A DNA stretch of 13,159 bases from Rhodospirillaceae bacterium (GTDB lineage: Bacteria; Pseudomonadota; Alphaproteobacteria; Micavibrionales; UBA2020): contig DQGU01000141.1 in the NCBI GenBank assembly GCA_003524565.1, positions 1 through 13,159 of the forward strand, written 5' to 3'. Shown here piece by piece: positions 7,091 to 13,159 of this stretch (position 1 is its first letter; the number at the start of each line of letters is the position of its first letter). The position numbers and the translations under genes are program-made. The notes beneath the pieces were generated by a model. That model was not told where the DNA came from. It saw nothing but the letters and a program-made list of their open reading frames with translations, and searched no databases.

Positions 7091-8285
7091 GCTTTACATC
7101 GACGACATCGACGGCCGCCTGCACGCCGCAGTGCTGCGCCGGGGCATATTGACCGACCTTTACGTCGATGCGCTCGACCAGGATGCCTGCTGGGGTTCTG
7201 TCTATCTGGGCAAGGTTCTTAAAATCGACAAAAAACTGGATGCCGCGCTTATCGACCTTGGCGGCGGCGTCACGGGGCTTTTGCCTGCAAAATATGTGTA
7301 CCTGCAAAACAGCGGCGAAGCGGCCGACCACAGCGGCATCGCCGATTTGCTGAAGCCCGGCCAGATGATTTTGGTGCAGGTGCGTGCCGAAGCCAAACGC
7401 CTGAGCCTGCATGAACAGCACAAAATGCCGCGCCTGACGATGCTGGTTAATCTTTCCGGCCAATATCTGACGCATAGCCCCGTGGCGCGGCAGGTCACGA
7501 TTTCGTCGAACATCGAAAACGAAAAAGTCCTGAAATTCACCGCCAAGCTGAAAGGCAAAGGCGGCTGGCTGGTGCAGCCGAATGCAGAGCATGCCAGCGA
7601 AGAGCAAATGCAGACCGAAGCCAATCTGCTGCGCGCGGAGTGGGAACAGATACAGGCCGTGACCGAAACCAGCGGCGAGCGCCCGCGACTTGTCCGTGCA
7701 GGGCCGAATGCCGCGCTGCGCGCGCTCAACGATTACAGCGCCGCGCGTTTTGACCACATTTATGCAGGCAGCAAACATTGCCTTGAAATCGTCATGCAAT
7801 GGGCGGCGCGGCACGAACCGCCGCTTGCGGAATCCAAACGCCTGCGCCTGTTCCGCCCCGAAAAACCCGGCCAGCGCCTCTATGACATCAATGATATTTA
7901 TTCGGAACTGGAGATGCTGGAGGAGCAAATCGTACCCCTCGCGGGCGGCGGCTCTATCATCATCGAGCCCACGCATGCCGTTATCATGATTGACGTGAAC
8001 CAGGGCAGCGCCACCAACATTGCCGCCGTCAATCAGGAAGCCGCCGCCGAAACCGCGCGGCAAATCCGCCTGCGGAATCTCAGCGGCGCTATCCTTGTCG
8101 ATTTCATCGGCATGAACCAGAAGTCGGAGCGTATTCGCCTCTCGGACGTCATGCAGCAGCTTTTGCTCGGCGACCATGCGGCGGCGGAGGTGCACGGCTT
8201 TACCCGCCTTGGCATCATCGAAATCACGCGCAAACGCCGCACCGCCACGCTGAGCGAAAAGCGTAAGGTTTACCTCGGCAAATAA
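7077..8285 (+). CDS. RNase E/G-family ribonuclease, catalytic core only
   Basis: A 402-residue endoribonuclease of the RNase E/G family, expected to cleave single-stranded A/U-rich RNA in rRNA maturation and mRNA decay. The N-terminal half contains an S1-like domain (VYLGKVLKID, AALIDLGGGVTGLLPAK, about 40-115). The DNase I-like catalytic part carries both metal-binding Asp residues, Asp306 in VIMIDVNQGS and Asp342 in AILVDFIGMN. The chain reaches the usual ITRKR motif (about 383-387) and stops 15 residues later, so the CPxCxG zinc-link and the small dimerisation domain of E. coli RNase G are absent. ATG 7077 is preferred, with AAAGGTG before it; GTG 7068 would add three residues. yacG, often the next gene in alphaproteobacteria, is not found. 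Either rng or rne could be argued as name. Confidence 0.92.
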   Translation: MSGIELYIDDIDGRLHAAVLRRGILTDLYVDALDQDACWGSVYLGKVLKIDKKLDAALIDLGGGVTGLLPAKYVYLQNSGEAADHSGIADLLKPGQMILVQVRAEAKRLSLHEQHKMPRLTMLVNLSGQYLTHSPVARQVTISSNIENEKVLKFTAKLKGKGGWLVQPNAEHASEEQMQTEANLLRAEWEQIQAVTETSGERPRLVRAGPNAALRALNDYSAARFDHIYAGSKHCLEIVMQWAARHEPPLAESKRLRLFRPEKPGQRLYDINDIYSELEMLEEQIVPLAGGGSIIIEPTHAVIMIDVNQGSATNIAAVNQEAAAETARQIRLRNLSGAILVDFIGMNQKSERIRLSDVMQQLLLGDHAAAEVHGFTRLGIIEITRKRRTATLSEKRKVYLGK

Positions 8286-8288
8286 ACT

Positions 8289-8302
8289 TGAACGCTCGTT
8301 CA
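8289..8302. promoter_or_regulatory. 14-bp palindrome, TetR-type operator candidate
   Basis: TGAACG-CT-CGTTCA is a perfect inverted repeat (6+2+6) starting four bases after the RNase stop codon and upstream of the promoter candidate for the secreted DUF336 gene. Spaced palindromes of this kind are typical TetR/AcrR-family operators. It has no T tract and only a 2-nt loop, so it is not an intrinsic terminator. No TetR-family gene is in the window. Confidence 0.4.
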
Positions 8303-8313
8303 CAATAAAGGGC

Positions 8314-8342
8314 ATGACCACCCCCGCGTCATGGCCTATAAC
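8314..8342 (+). promoter_or_regulatory. Candidate promoter of the DUF336 gene
   Basis: ATGACC (8314-8319) and TATAAC (8337-8342) are separated by 17 nt and match the sigma70 consensus at about four and five of six positions. Transcription would start near 8349 and leave a leader of about 100 nt containing the octamer array. GGTCATG at 8343-8349 is the reverse complement of CATGACC at 8313-8319. Confidence 0.45.
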
Positions 8343-8371
8343 GGTCATGGGCGTCACATCGCCCGCTCCTG

Positions 8372-8419
8372 ACCGGACAACCGGATTACCGCTTCGTCGG
8401 ACGACCGGACTACCGGCGC
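8372..8419 (+). repeat. Octamer tandem array, six units in phase
   Basis: Six consecutive 8-bp units fill 8372-8419: ACCGGACA, ACCGGATT, ACCGCTTC, GTCGGACG, ACCGGACT, ACCGGCGC. Four keep ACCGG, one keeps ACCG and one keeps CGGAC, all in exact 8-bp register. The array lies in the presumed 5' leader of the DUF336 gene, ending 32 nt before its ATG. Confidence 0.65.
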
Positions 8420-8451
8420 ATTTAGTCTCCATCCAAGAAAGAAAAAATACG

Positions 8452-9201
8452 ATGAAAAAACTATTTGTTGCCTGCGTGCTGGCCGCCAGCTTCGCGGCTT
8501 CCCCCGCGCTTGCCGATTGCGCAAAATTACCGAACCATGCCGCGCTGAAAGAAGCGCTGGGCGCCGCGCGCAAGGCGGATAACGGCGGCTTTAACCTTGA
8601 TATGTGGGGCACCGTGGTTGACCGCAGCGGCCGCGTTTGCGCTGTCGCTTTCACCGGCGACACCGTCGATGCACAGTGGCCGGGCAGCCGCGTGATTTCC
8701 GCGCAAAAAGCCAATACCGCAAACGCTTTCAGCCTCAAAGGCCTCGCCCTTTCGACGGCCAACCTTTACAGCGCGACGCAGCCGGGCGGCAGCCTGTTCG
8801 GCCTGCAGGAAAGCAACCCCGTTGATACCGACGCCGCCTACGACGGCGCGGCCAAAGACTTCGGTTCGTCCAAAGACCCCATGACGGGCGAGCGTATCGG
8901 CGGCGTGAACGTCTTCGGTGGCGGCCTTGCGCTTTATAACGACAAAGGCGAAATCATCGGCGGTATCGGCGTCAGCGGCGACAGTTCCTGCGCCGACCAC
9001 AACATCGCCTGGCGCGCGCGCCACGGCCTGAAGCTTGACTACGTCCCCGCGGGCGTCAGCGCCGATAAAAACGACAACATCGTTTATGACGTTGAAAACG
9101 GCAAAAGCGCCGGCGGCTTCGGCCATGTCACCTGCGGCGGCAAAGAGCTGGACGTTCTCGCCACCCTGCCCGCGACACGCAAAGTCGAAGTCAAAAAATA
9201 A
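8452..9201 (+). CDS. Secreted HbpS/GlcG-like (DUF336) protein
   Basis: A 249-residue precursor. The start at ATG 8452 is fixed by a clear signal peptide: MKK, a hydrophobic core, and a likely cleavage after ALA at residue 21, leaving a periplasmic or secreted mature protein of about 228 residues. The family signature GGVNVFGGGLALYN...GEIIGGIGVSGDSSCADH (150-183) places it in PF03928, whose members include the haem-binding HbpS and GlcG; haem binding here is inferred only from the family. It has four mature cysteines (23, 63, 180, 228), consistent with two disulfides. It is longer than the usual 140-150 residues of GlcG. AAGAAAG precedes the ATG. An in-frame extension to ATG 8314 would bury the signal peptide and is rejected. 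It stands as a single gene, closed by a terminator. Confidence 0.87.
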   Translation: MKKLFVACVLAASFAASPALADCAKLPNHAALKEALGAARKADNGGFNLDMWGTVVDRSGRVCAVAFTGDTVDAQWPGSRVISAQKANTANAFSLKGLALSTANLYSATQPGGSLFGLQESNPVDTDAAYDGAAKDFGSSKDPMTGERIGGVNVFGGGLALYNDKGEIIGGIGVSGDSSCADHNIAWRARHGLKLDYVPAGVSADKNDNIVYDVENGKSAGGFGHVTCGGKELDVLATLPATRKVEVKK

Positions 9202-9225
9202 TCGGCTTTAGATTTGATACAAAAA

Positions 9226-9255
9226 AACAGCGCCCTCTGCGGCGCTGTTTTTTTT
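9226..9255. terminator. Strong bidirectional intrinsic terminator
   Basis: A perfect 9-bp stem AACAGCGCC/GGCGCTGTT closes a 6-nt loop and is followed by a run of eight T (9248-9255). On the other side a run of A gives a T tract on the minus strand, so the hairpin can end both the rightward DUF336 transcript and the convergent leftward yceI-dioxygenase transcript. Confidence 0.9.
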
Positions 9256-9257
9256 AT

Positions 9258-10064
9258 TCAGCCGAAGCGGTAGGCCGATATCGGCGCGCTCATGACTTTT
9301 TCGTGGTAAATGCGCGCGCCTGCGCCATCACCCGCCGCGCCTGCGGCTATCATCAGGGGCAGCAAATGCTCCGCCTCCGGATGTGCCTGCTGCGCGCCGG
9401 GCGCTGATTCCCAATTGGCCAGCTGACGCACGCGCGAAACCGGCGTTGCCGTCGCCGCCGCTGTCAGCCAATTGTCAAACGCCCATGCCTCCGGCGTATC
9501 GGCACGGCCGGTCATCAAAAGCCGCAGGTTGTGGAAACTCATGCCGCTGCCGACAATCAGCACGTTATCATCGCGCAGCGGCGCCAGCGCCTGCCCTGCC
9601 TTCAAATGCATTTCCGCATCCATGTTTTCGTGCAAGGACAGCGGCACCAGCGGAATATCCGCATCCGGATATATCAGCTTGAAGGGAATAAAAACCCCGT
9701 GGTCAAGGCCGCGCGTGTCATCCACCGCCGCAGGCAATCCGGCATCCGCCAGCATTGCCGCAATATCCGCCGCCAGCGCAGGCGCGCCCGCCGCCGGATA
9801 TGTCAGTTCGTAAGTATGCGGCGGAAAGCCGTAGTAATCGTAAATCAGCGGCGGCGCCGGATGCGCGCCAGCGGTAAAGGCAGGCGCATGCCAGTGGCCG
9901 GAAATCACCACCACCGCGCGCGGTTTGGGCAATGCCGCGACAGCGCCGCGCAAAAAAGTTTCCATGCCGCGCCATATATCCGGCGGGCTCCAGTCCATGA
10001 AAAAGCACGGGCCGCCCCCATGCGGCAGAAAAAAGCTCGGCAATGTCTGCGGCCCGTGCGTCAT
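9258..10064 (-). CDS. DODA/LigB-type extradiol aromatic ring-opening dioxygenase (YgiD-like)
   Basis: A 268-residue member of the class III extradiol dioxygenase superfamily, closest by pattern to E. coli YgiD and plant DOPA 4,5-dioxygenase, which open catechol rings using a bound metal. Metal-site candidates are His15 in FLPHGGGP, His57 in ISGHWHA and His233 in HPEAEHLLPL, with catalytic His122 in LDHGVFIPF and His178 in GMSFHNLR. Length is normal and no signal peptide is present, so it should be cytoplasmic. The substrate is not evident from the sequence. It starts 11 nt after the yceI stop, in the same direction, so the two are probably one transcript and may both be controlled by the divergent HxlR-type regulator. 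It ends at the bidirectional terminator. Confidence 0.92.
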   Translation of the reverse strand: MTHGPQTLPSFFLPHGGGPCFFMDWSPPDIWRGMETFLRGAVAALPKPRAVVVISGHWHAPAFTAGAHPAPPLIYDYYGFPPHTYELTYPAAGAPALAADIAAMLADAGLPAAVDDTRGLDHGVFIPFKLIYPDADIPLVPLSLHENMDAEMHLKAGQALAPLRDDNVLIVGSGMSFHNLRLLMTGRADTPEAWAFDNWLTAAATATPVSRVRQLANWESAPGAQQAHPEAEHLLPLMIAAGAAGDGAGARIYHEKVMSAPISAYRFG

Positions 10065-10075
10065 TTTATGCGCTC

Positions 10076-10648
10076 TTATTTCAAAGCCGCTTCGGCTTCG
10101 ATGTCGATTTTTACTTCATCCGGCACGTTCGGCAGCGCATAGACAATGCCGAAATCAGCGCGTTTGATAACCGTGGTCGCCGTGAAGCCGACCTGTTTTT
10201 TCTGCGTGAAGGGATTTTCGCCCGTTTTGTTCAGACGTACGGCCAGCGCCACCGGTTTGGTCACATCCAAAATCGTGAGCGTGCCTTCAACAATTGCACT
10301 GTCCTGCCCTGTCAACGTCACTTTCGTGCTTTTGAATTTTGCCGTGGGGAATTTTTCGACGTTCAAGAAGTCTGCGCTTTTCAGATGCGCGTCGAATTTC
10401 TCAACGCCCGTGACCAGCACGGCCGTGTCAATCGTCACTTCCACGCTGCTTTTTTCCGGCATTTCCTCATCCAGTGTCACGCTGCCGTTCACGCTCGCGA
10501 ATTTGCCGGAGGGGGTGGAAAAACCAAAATGCCCCGCATGCCACGTCACGCTGGTATGGGTGGGGTCAAAGTAAAAAGTTTCCGCCGCCAGCGCAGGGGC
10601 GGATGACAGCATCACAGCCGCCAGCGCGGCATAAAAAGTTTTTCTCAT
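10076..10648 (-). CDS. yceI: YceI-family periplasmic lipocalin-like protein
   Basis: A 190-residue precursor with a signal peptide (MRK, hydrophobic core, cleavage near ALA at residue 21), so the mature protein is periplasmic. It matches the YceI family of 8-stranded beta-barrels that bind long isoprenoid chains: start YFDPTHTSVTWHAGHFGFS, central VTIDTAVLVTGVEKFDAHLKS and end GFTATTVIKRADFGI. The start at 10648 is chosen because it begins the signal peptide and has CGGAG upstream; an extension from 10723 is not supported. It is the first gene of a leftward pair with the DODA-type dioxygenase. An isoprenoid- or quinone-related role is a family inference, with ligand unknown. Confidence 0.93.
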   Translation of the reverse strand: MRKTFYAALAAVMLSSAPALAAETFYFDPTHTSVTWHAGHFGFSTPSGKFASVNGSVTLDEEMPEKSSVEVTIDTAVLVTGVEKFDAHLKSADFLNVEKFPTAKFKSTKVTLTGQDSAIVEGTLTILDVTKPVALAVRLNKTGENPFTQKKQVGFTATTVIKRADFGIVYALPNVPDEVKIDIEAEAALK

Positions 10649-10718
10649 TGTATTTTTTCTCCGGTCAGAATGTTTGTGGTGCCGCGCGTAAAAAATGCCG
10701 CACGGCCTGCATGGAATA

Positions 10719-10724
10719 ATCATA
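10719..10724 (-). promoter_or_regulatory. Candidate -10 element for yceI
   Basis: TATGAT on the minus strand matches the sigma70 -10 consensus at five of six positions and would start transcription near 10712, about 64 nt before the yceI ATG. A -35 element is not clear (TATTCA at 17 nt), which fits a promoter that depends on an activator or is only weakly active. Confidence 0.35.
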
Positions 10725-10730
10725 GTTTTC

Positions 10731-10786
10731 TGGTATACTTTGAATAGTAGGCAGTAATTTACAACATGGTATCCATTTGCATACCA
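10731..10786. promoter_or_regulatory. Operator region shared by hxlR and yceI
   Basis: Two inverted repeats lie in the divergent gap. One is TACT-N6-AGTA (10736-10749), resembling the TACT-N7-AGTA site of B. subtilis YodB, an HxlR/DUF24 regulator. The other is TGGTAT-N8-ATACCA (10767-10786). A further TGGTAT half-site is at 10731-10736. TTTACA at 10758-10763 could be the -35 of hxlR, with a weak -10 near 10780, so the second repeat would cover its promoter. Confidence 0.45.
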
Positions 10787-10807
10787 TTAAGCAATAAAGG
10801 CAAAACC

Positions 10808-11206
10808 ATGCAAAATGCAGCACCCCAAACAAACGCGCACGAAGACCCGCGTGATTGCCCCGCCAGCGTCGCGCTCGGGTTGATTGCGAATAAATGGTCG
10901 GTGAAGATTCTCTATACCCTTGCCCATGCGCCGGAGACGTTGCTGCGGTTTCGCGAAATCCAGCGCCGCCTCGCCCCCATCACGCAGCGGGAGCTGACCA
11001 AGCACCTGCGCGCGTTTGAAGAAGCCGGGCTTGTGCGACGCGAAGTGTACCCCGAAGTGCCGCCGCGCGTGGAGTACAGCCTCACGCCGCTTGGCCTGTC
11101 GCTTTGCGATACGGTGAATGCGCTGTCGGAATGGGCGGCGAAAAACGGCGCCGAAATTCAGGCCAACCGCGCGAAGTTTCAAAAATCGCGCGTCGCAGAT
11201 AAATAA
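10808..11206 (+). CDS. HxlR-family (DUF24) winged-helix transcriptional regulator
   Basis: A 132-residue MarR-like winged-helix protein of the HxlR family. The DNA-binding domain covers about residues 17-107: CPASVALGLIANKWSVKILY, the recognition region ITQRELTKHLRAFEEAGLVRR and the wing PRVEYSLTPLG. Its only cysteine is Cys17, in the N-terminal position that redox-sensing members such as QorR, YodB and HypR use to detect quinones, aldehydes or oxidants. ATG 10808 is preferred, with AAAGG upstream; the in-frame extension to 10766 would overlap the operator-like repeat. It is divergent from yceI and the dioxygenase, the usual layout for a local regulator. Target control is inferred from context. 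A 7-bp GC hairpin (11168-11192) lies in the last codons. Confidence 0.93.
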   Translation: MQNAAPQTNAHEDPRDCPASVALGLIANKWSVKILYTLAHAPETLLRFREIQRRLAPITQRELTKHLRAFEEAGLVRREVYPEVPPRVEYSLTPLGLSLCDTVNALSEWAAKNGAEIQANRAKFQKSRVADK

Positions 11207-11219
11207 TAAAATAAAAATC

Positions 11220-12017
11220 TTACGCCTGCTGGCGCGCCTGCGCGGCCTTGGAATTGACGTAGGCCAGACGCACACCTTGCAGCACGAGGTCGGGCAGGAT
11301 GATGTCGAAAACTTTTTCATCGCGGAACAGCTGCGAAAAACCGCCCGTGCCCACGACCGTGACATCTTCGCCTGCAAAAAGCTCTTTGCGGTAGCCCGCA
11401 ATAATTTCACGCATCGCGCCAAGGTGCCCGAAGTAAAGTCCGCGCTGAATACATTCGCGCGTCGATTGCCCCAGATAGGTTTCAGGCACTTCGATATCGA
11501 CTTCCATCAGCTTGGCCGTGTTGGATTTCAAACTTTCCATCGCAAGGCGCATGCCGGGCATGATGACGCCGCCGAGGAAATCCCGCTTGCGCGATACCGC
11601 CGCCAGCGTGGTTGCGGTGCCAAGGTCGATGATGACAAGGTTTTTATCAGGGAAAGCCTCAACCCCGCCAATCGCCCCTGCAATCAAATCCGCGCCCACT
11701 TCGCCCGGATTTTTGTATTTGATATTGATACCGGTCTTCACGCCCGCCTGCAGGATGAAATATTCCGCAGCCGGAAAATACTGGCTGATAGCGTGACGGA
11801 TGGTGTAATTGCAACCAGGCACAACGGACGATAGCGCCACCACTGCAATCTTTTCATAGGCGATGTTATTGGTGCCAAGAATACTGCGCAGGAAAATGCC
11901 GAACTGGTCGGCGGTGCCGATTTGGTTGGTCGCATAGCGGAAACGGAACAGCAATTTGTCGCCGCCGAACAGACCGCCGACAATATGCGTATTACCCACA
12001 TCCAGACACAGCAGCAT
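11220..12017 (-). CDS. coaX: Type III pantothenate kinase
   Basis: Phosphorylates pantothenate to 4'-phosphopantothenate, the first step of CoA synthesis from pantothenate. Type III enzymes need a monovalent cation and escape CoA feedback. The 265-residue product has the ASKHA-fold motifs: phosphate-1 DVGNTH (6-11), GEVGAD (105-110) with the catalytic Asp110, and phosphate-2 DLGTATT (131-137), followed by GGVIMPG (149-155). The residue after Asp110 is Leu where many members have Arg. ATG 12017 is chosen for its match to the family N-terminus and GAGG upstream. The start lies 26 nt inside panC, so translation is probably coupled. It is convergent with hxlR, with only 13 nt between stops and no clear terminator. 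Confidence 0.95.
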   Translation of the reverse strand: MLLCLDVGNTHIVGGLFGGDKLLFRFRYATNQIGTADQFGIFLRSILGTNNIAYEKIAVVALSSVVPGCNYTIRHAISQYFPAAEYFILQAGVKTGINIKYKNPGEVGADLIAGAIGGVEAFPDKNLVIIDLGTATTLAAVSRKRDFLGGVIMPGMRLAMESLKSNTAKLMEVDIEVPETYLGQSTRECIQRGLYFGHLGAMREIIAGYRKELFAGEDVTVVGTGGFSQLFRDEKVFDIILPDLVLQGVRLAYVNSKAAQARQQA

Positions 12018-12825
12018 GGCAAACCTCGTTATGTTGACCGGCGGCATCTTGCGCTGCGCCGCCATTCACGGCTGGCACGTTGTCAATCAACCGCACATCC
12101 CCAAGCCAGGCCGCCGCCAAACGGCGCCCCCAGCGGGTATCGACATATTCGGGTTTAAAGCCCGCTTCTTCAAGCTTTTTCATCACGGCGGCATCGGACA
12201 TGCCGCTTTGCAGCAATTCGGCCAGCAGCGGCGCTTTTTCCAGCTGCTCCGGCGTCAGGCGGGCATTGCGGGAGCTGAGCGCCAGCCCGCTTTGCGCGCG
12301 CACCGTCGGGCAGGCGATAATCTCCACCGGCATAAACAGCGCGGCAACCATTTTCTTGACCAAAAGCAGCTGCTGAAAATCCTTTTCACCGAAATACGCG
12401 CGCTCAGCGCCGATGATGTTCAAAAGCTTCATCACCACCGTCAGCATGCCCGTGAAATGGCCGGGGCGGAAAGCGCCTTCCAGCTCTTTGGCGATTTCTT
12501 CTTCGCCTACTTTGACGCTGTATCCGTCCGGATACATATCCTTGGCGTCCGGATGAAACAGGTAATCAACGCCCGCCTCTGCAAGAAGTTTTTTGTCCGC
12601 CTCCAGCGTACGGGCATATTTCTCGAAATCCGATGCCTGGTTGAACTGCGTCGGGTTCACGAAAATACTGGCGACAACAATATCGTTCTCTGCCCGCGCA
12701 CGGCGGCAGAGGTCGATATGCCCTTCGTGCAGGTTACCCATCGTCGGCACAAATCCGACGCTGCGCCCCGCAAGCGATTTACGCAGGCTGCGCCATTCGG
12801 TCGGGGTTGAAACTATGGTTGGCAT
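11992..12825 (-). CDS. panC: Pantothenate synthetase
   Basis: Joins pantoate and beta-alanine with ATP, through a pantoyl-adenylate, to form pantothenate. Family motifs are PTMGNLHEGH (27-36, the HIGH-like ATP site), SIFVNPTQF (53-61), the FRPGHFTGM segment (119-127), GEKDFQQL (146-153) and the KMSKS-equivalent SSRN (184-187). The usual C-terminus is reached at RLIDNVP (245-251); about 26 further residues (rich in Ala, Gly, with two Cys) arise because the gene runs over the start of coaX. It also begins 47 nt inside the end of panB, with AGGAG before the ATG. With panB and coaX it forms a tightly overlapping operon. Confidence 0.96.
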   Translation of the reverse strand: MPTIVSTPTEWRSLRKSLAGRSVGFVPTMGNLHEGHIDLCRRARAENDIVVASIFVNPTQFNQASDFEKYARTLEADKKLLAEAGVDYLFHPDAKDMYPDGYSVKVGEEEIAKELEGAFRPGHFTGMLTVVMKLLNIIGAERAYFGEKDFQQLLLVKKMVAALFMPVEIIACPTVRAQSGLALSSRNARLTPEQLEKAPLLAELLQSGMSDAAVMKKLEEAGFKPEYVDTRWGRRLAAAWLGDVRLIDNVPAVNGGAAQDAAGQHNEVCHAAVSGCG

Positions 12826-13159
12826 CGGGAAAGGCTCCTGTTTTCACGGCTTGGTTATATTCATTCAGCGCGTTTGTCACCAAATCCGCGCCGTTCATAA
12901 AATTCTTCACAAATTTCGGACGGAAATCTGTATTGAGGCCGAGCAAATCCTGAAACACCAGAACCTGCCCGTCCGCCCCCGCGCCCGCACCGATACCGAT
13001 GGTGACGATGCGCAATGATTTTGTGATGTCCGCCGCCAGCACCGTCGGCACACATTCCATGACCAGCGCAAAGGCGCCGGCGTCTTCGAGGGCCAGCGCT
13101 TCCTGCTTCAGCCTGTTGGCGCTTTCTTCGGTTTTGCCCTGCACGCGGTAGCCGCCCAG
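12779..13159 (-). CDS. panB: 3-methyl-2-oxobutanoate hydroxymethyltransferase, C-terminal part
   Basis: Transfers a hydroxymethyl group from methylene-tetrahydrofolate to ketoisovalerate, giving ketopantoate, the first committed step toward pantothenate. Only the last 127 residues are in the window; the gene continues past the right edge. The visible part begins with LGGYRVQGK, then MECVP with the conserved catalytic Glu, the IGIGAGAGADGQVLVFQDLLG stretch and the terminal FPDANHSF motif, followed by about eleven extra residues. The end overlaps panC by 47 nt. A GTG at 13144 is internal, not a start, since the conserved LGGYRV motif lies upstream of it. Confidence 0.95.
   Translation of the reverse strand: MGGYRVQGKTEESANRLKQEALALEDAGAFALVMECVPTVLAADITKSLRIVTIGIGAGAGADGQVLVFQDLLGLNTDFRPKFVKNFMNGADLVTNALNEYNQAVKTGAFPDANHSFNPDRMAQPA

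Noticed and set aside
8314..8451. A 46-residue N-terminal extension of the DUF336 protein with a repeated RTTGLP peptide
   Set aside because: The signal peptide begins at ATG 8452 and the extension reads through the promoter candidate and octamer array; the peptide repeat is a by-product of the 8-bp period.
7005..8762. A 585-codon open frame on the minus strand across the RNase gene
   Set aside because: It is antisense to a gene with clear catalytic motifs, has no family resemblance and reflects GC-rich codon bias that removes stops on the opposite strand.
11168..11192. A perfect 7-bp CGCGCGA/TCGCGCG hairpin at the end of hxlR as terminator
   Set aside because: It is within the coding sequence and followed by A-rich, not T-rich, sequence; no proper T tract exists on either strand.

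Overview
The window looks like chromosomal DNA from an alphaproteobacterium with moderately high GC. Three things point that way: the run murA / UPF0262 / infA / maf / RNase E-G, which is typical of Alphaproteobacteria; a DUF336 (HbpS/GlcG-like) secreted protein; and sigma70-type promoters of the TTGACC-N17-TATA kind. The exact lineage cannot be fixed from the sequence alone. No insertion sequence, prophage, CRISPR array or plasmid function is visible, so this is mostly housekeeping DNA with a few lineage-specific genes.

Layout, left to right. A 3'-truncated tRNA-Thr(GGT) lies on the minus strand (1-55). Next is a small minus-strand gene for a 112-aa protein with a Gly-rich, Cys-bracketed tail (300-638). 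A divergent regulatory gap then leads into a two-gene plus-strand unit: a 50-aa basic protein (884-1036) and dcd (dCTP deaminase, 1039-1593). A minus-strand ankyrin-repeat gene (1630-3120) converges on dcd, and dcd's likely terminator sits inside its 3' end. The ankyrin gene is divergent from a DHH-family phosphoesterase of the NrnB/COG2404 type (about 3272-4318). Then comes the plus-strand unit murA - UPF0262 - infA - maf - RNase E/G (4422-8285), combining peptidoglycan precursor synthesis, translation initiation, nucleotide-pool cleaning and RNA processing. Its RNase ends just after the catalytic core. A secreted DUF336 protein (8452-9201) follows, preceded by a 14-bp palindrome and an octamer tandem array in its leader, and closed by a strong bidirectional terminator.

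On the right, yceI and a DODA/LigB-type extradiol dioxygenase form a minus-strand pair (10648 to 9258). They are divergent from an HxlR-family regulator with one N-terminal cysteine (10808-11206), and the shared gap holds two inverted repeats, which suggests a small redox- or quinone-responsive regulon. The window ends with minus-strand panB (partial) - panC - coaX, overlapping genes that take ketoisovalerate to pantothenate and then to phosphopantothenate, the first part of CoA synthesis.

I did not find a clear new multigene system. The best candidates for something undescribed are the octamer array in the DUF336 leader, the ankyrin protein with an unassigned C-terminal domain after an 11-proline hinge, the Gly/Cys-tailed small protein, and the hxlR-yceI-dioxygenase unit.
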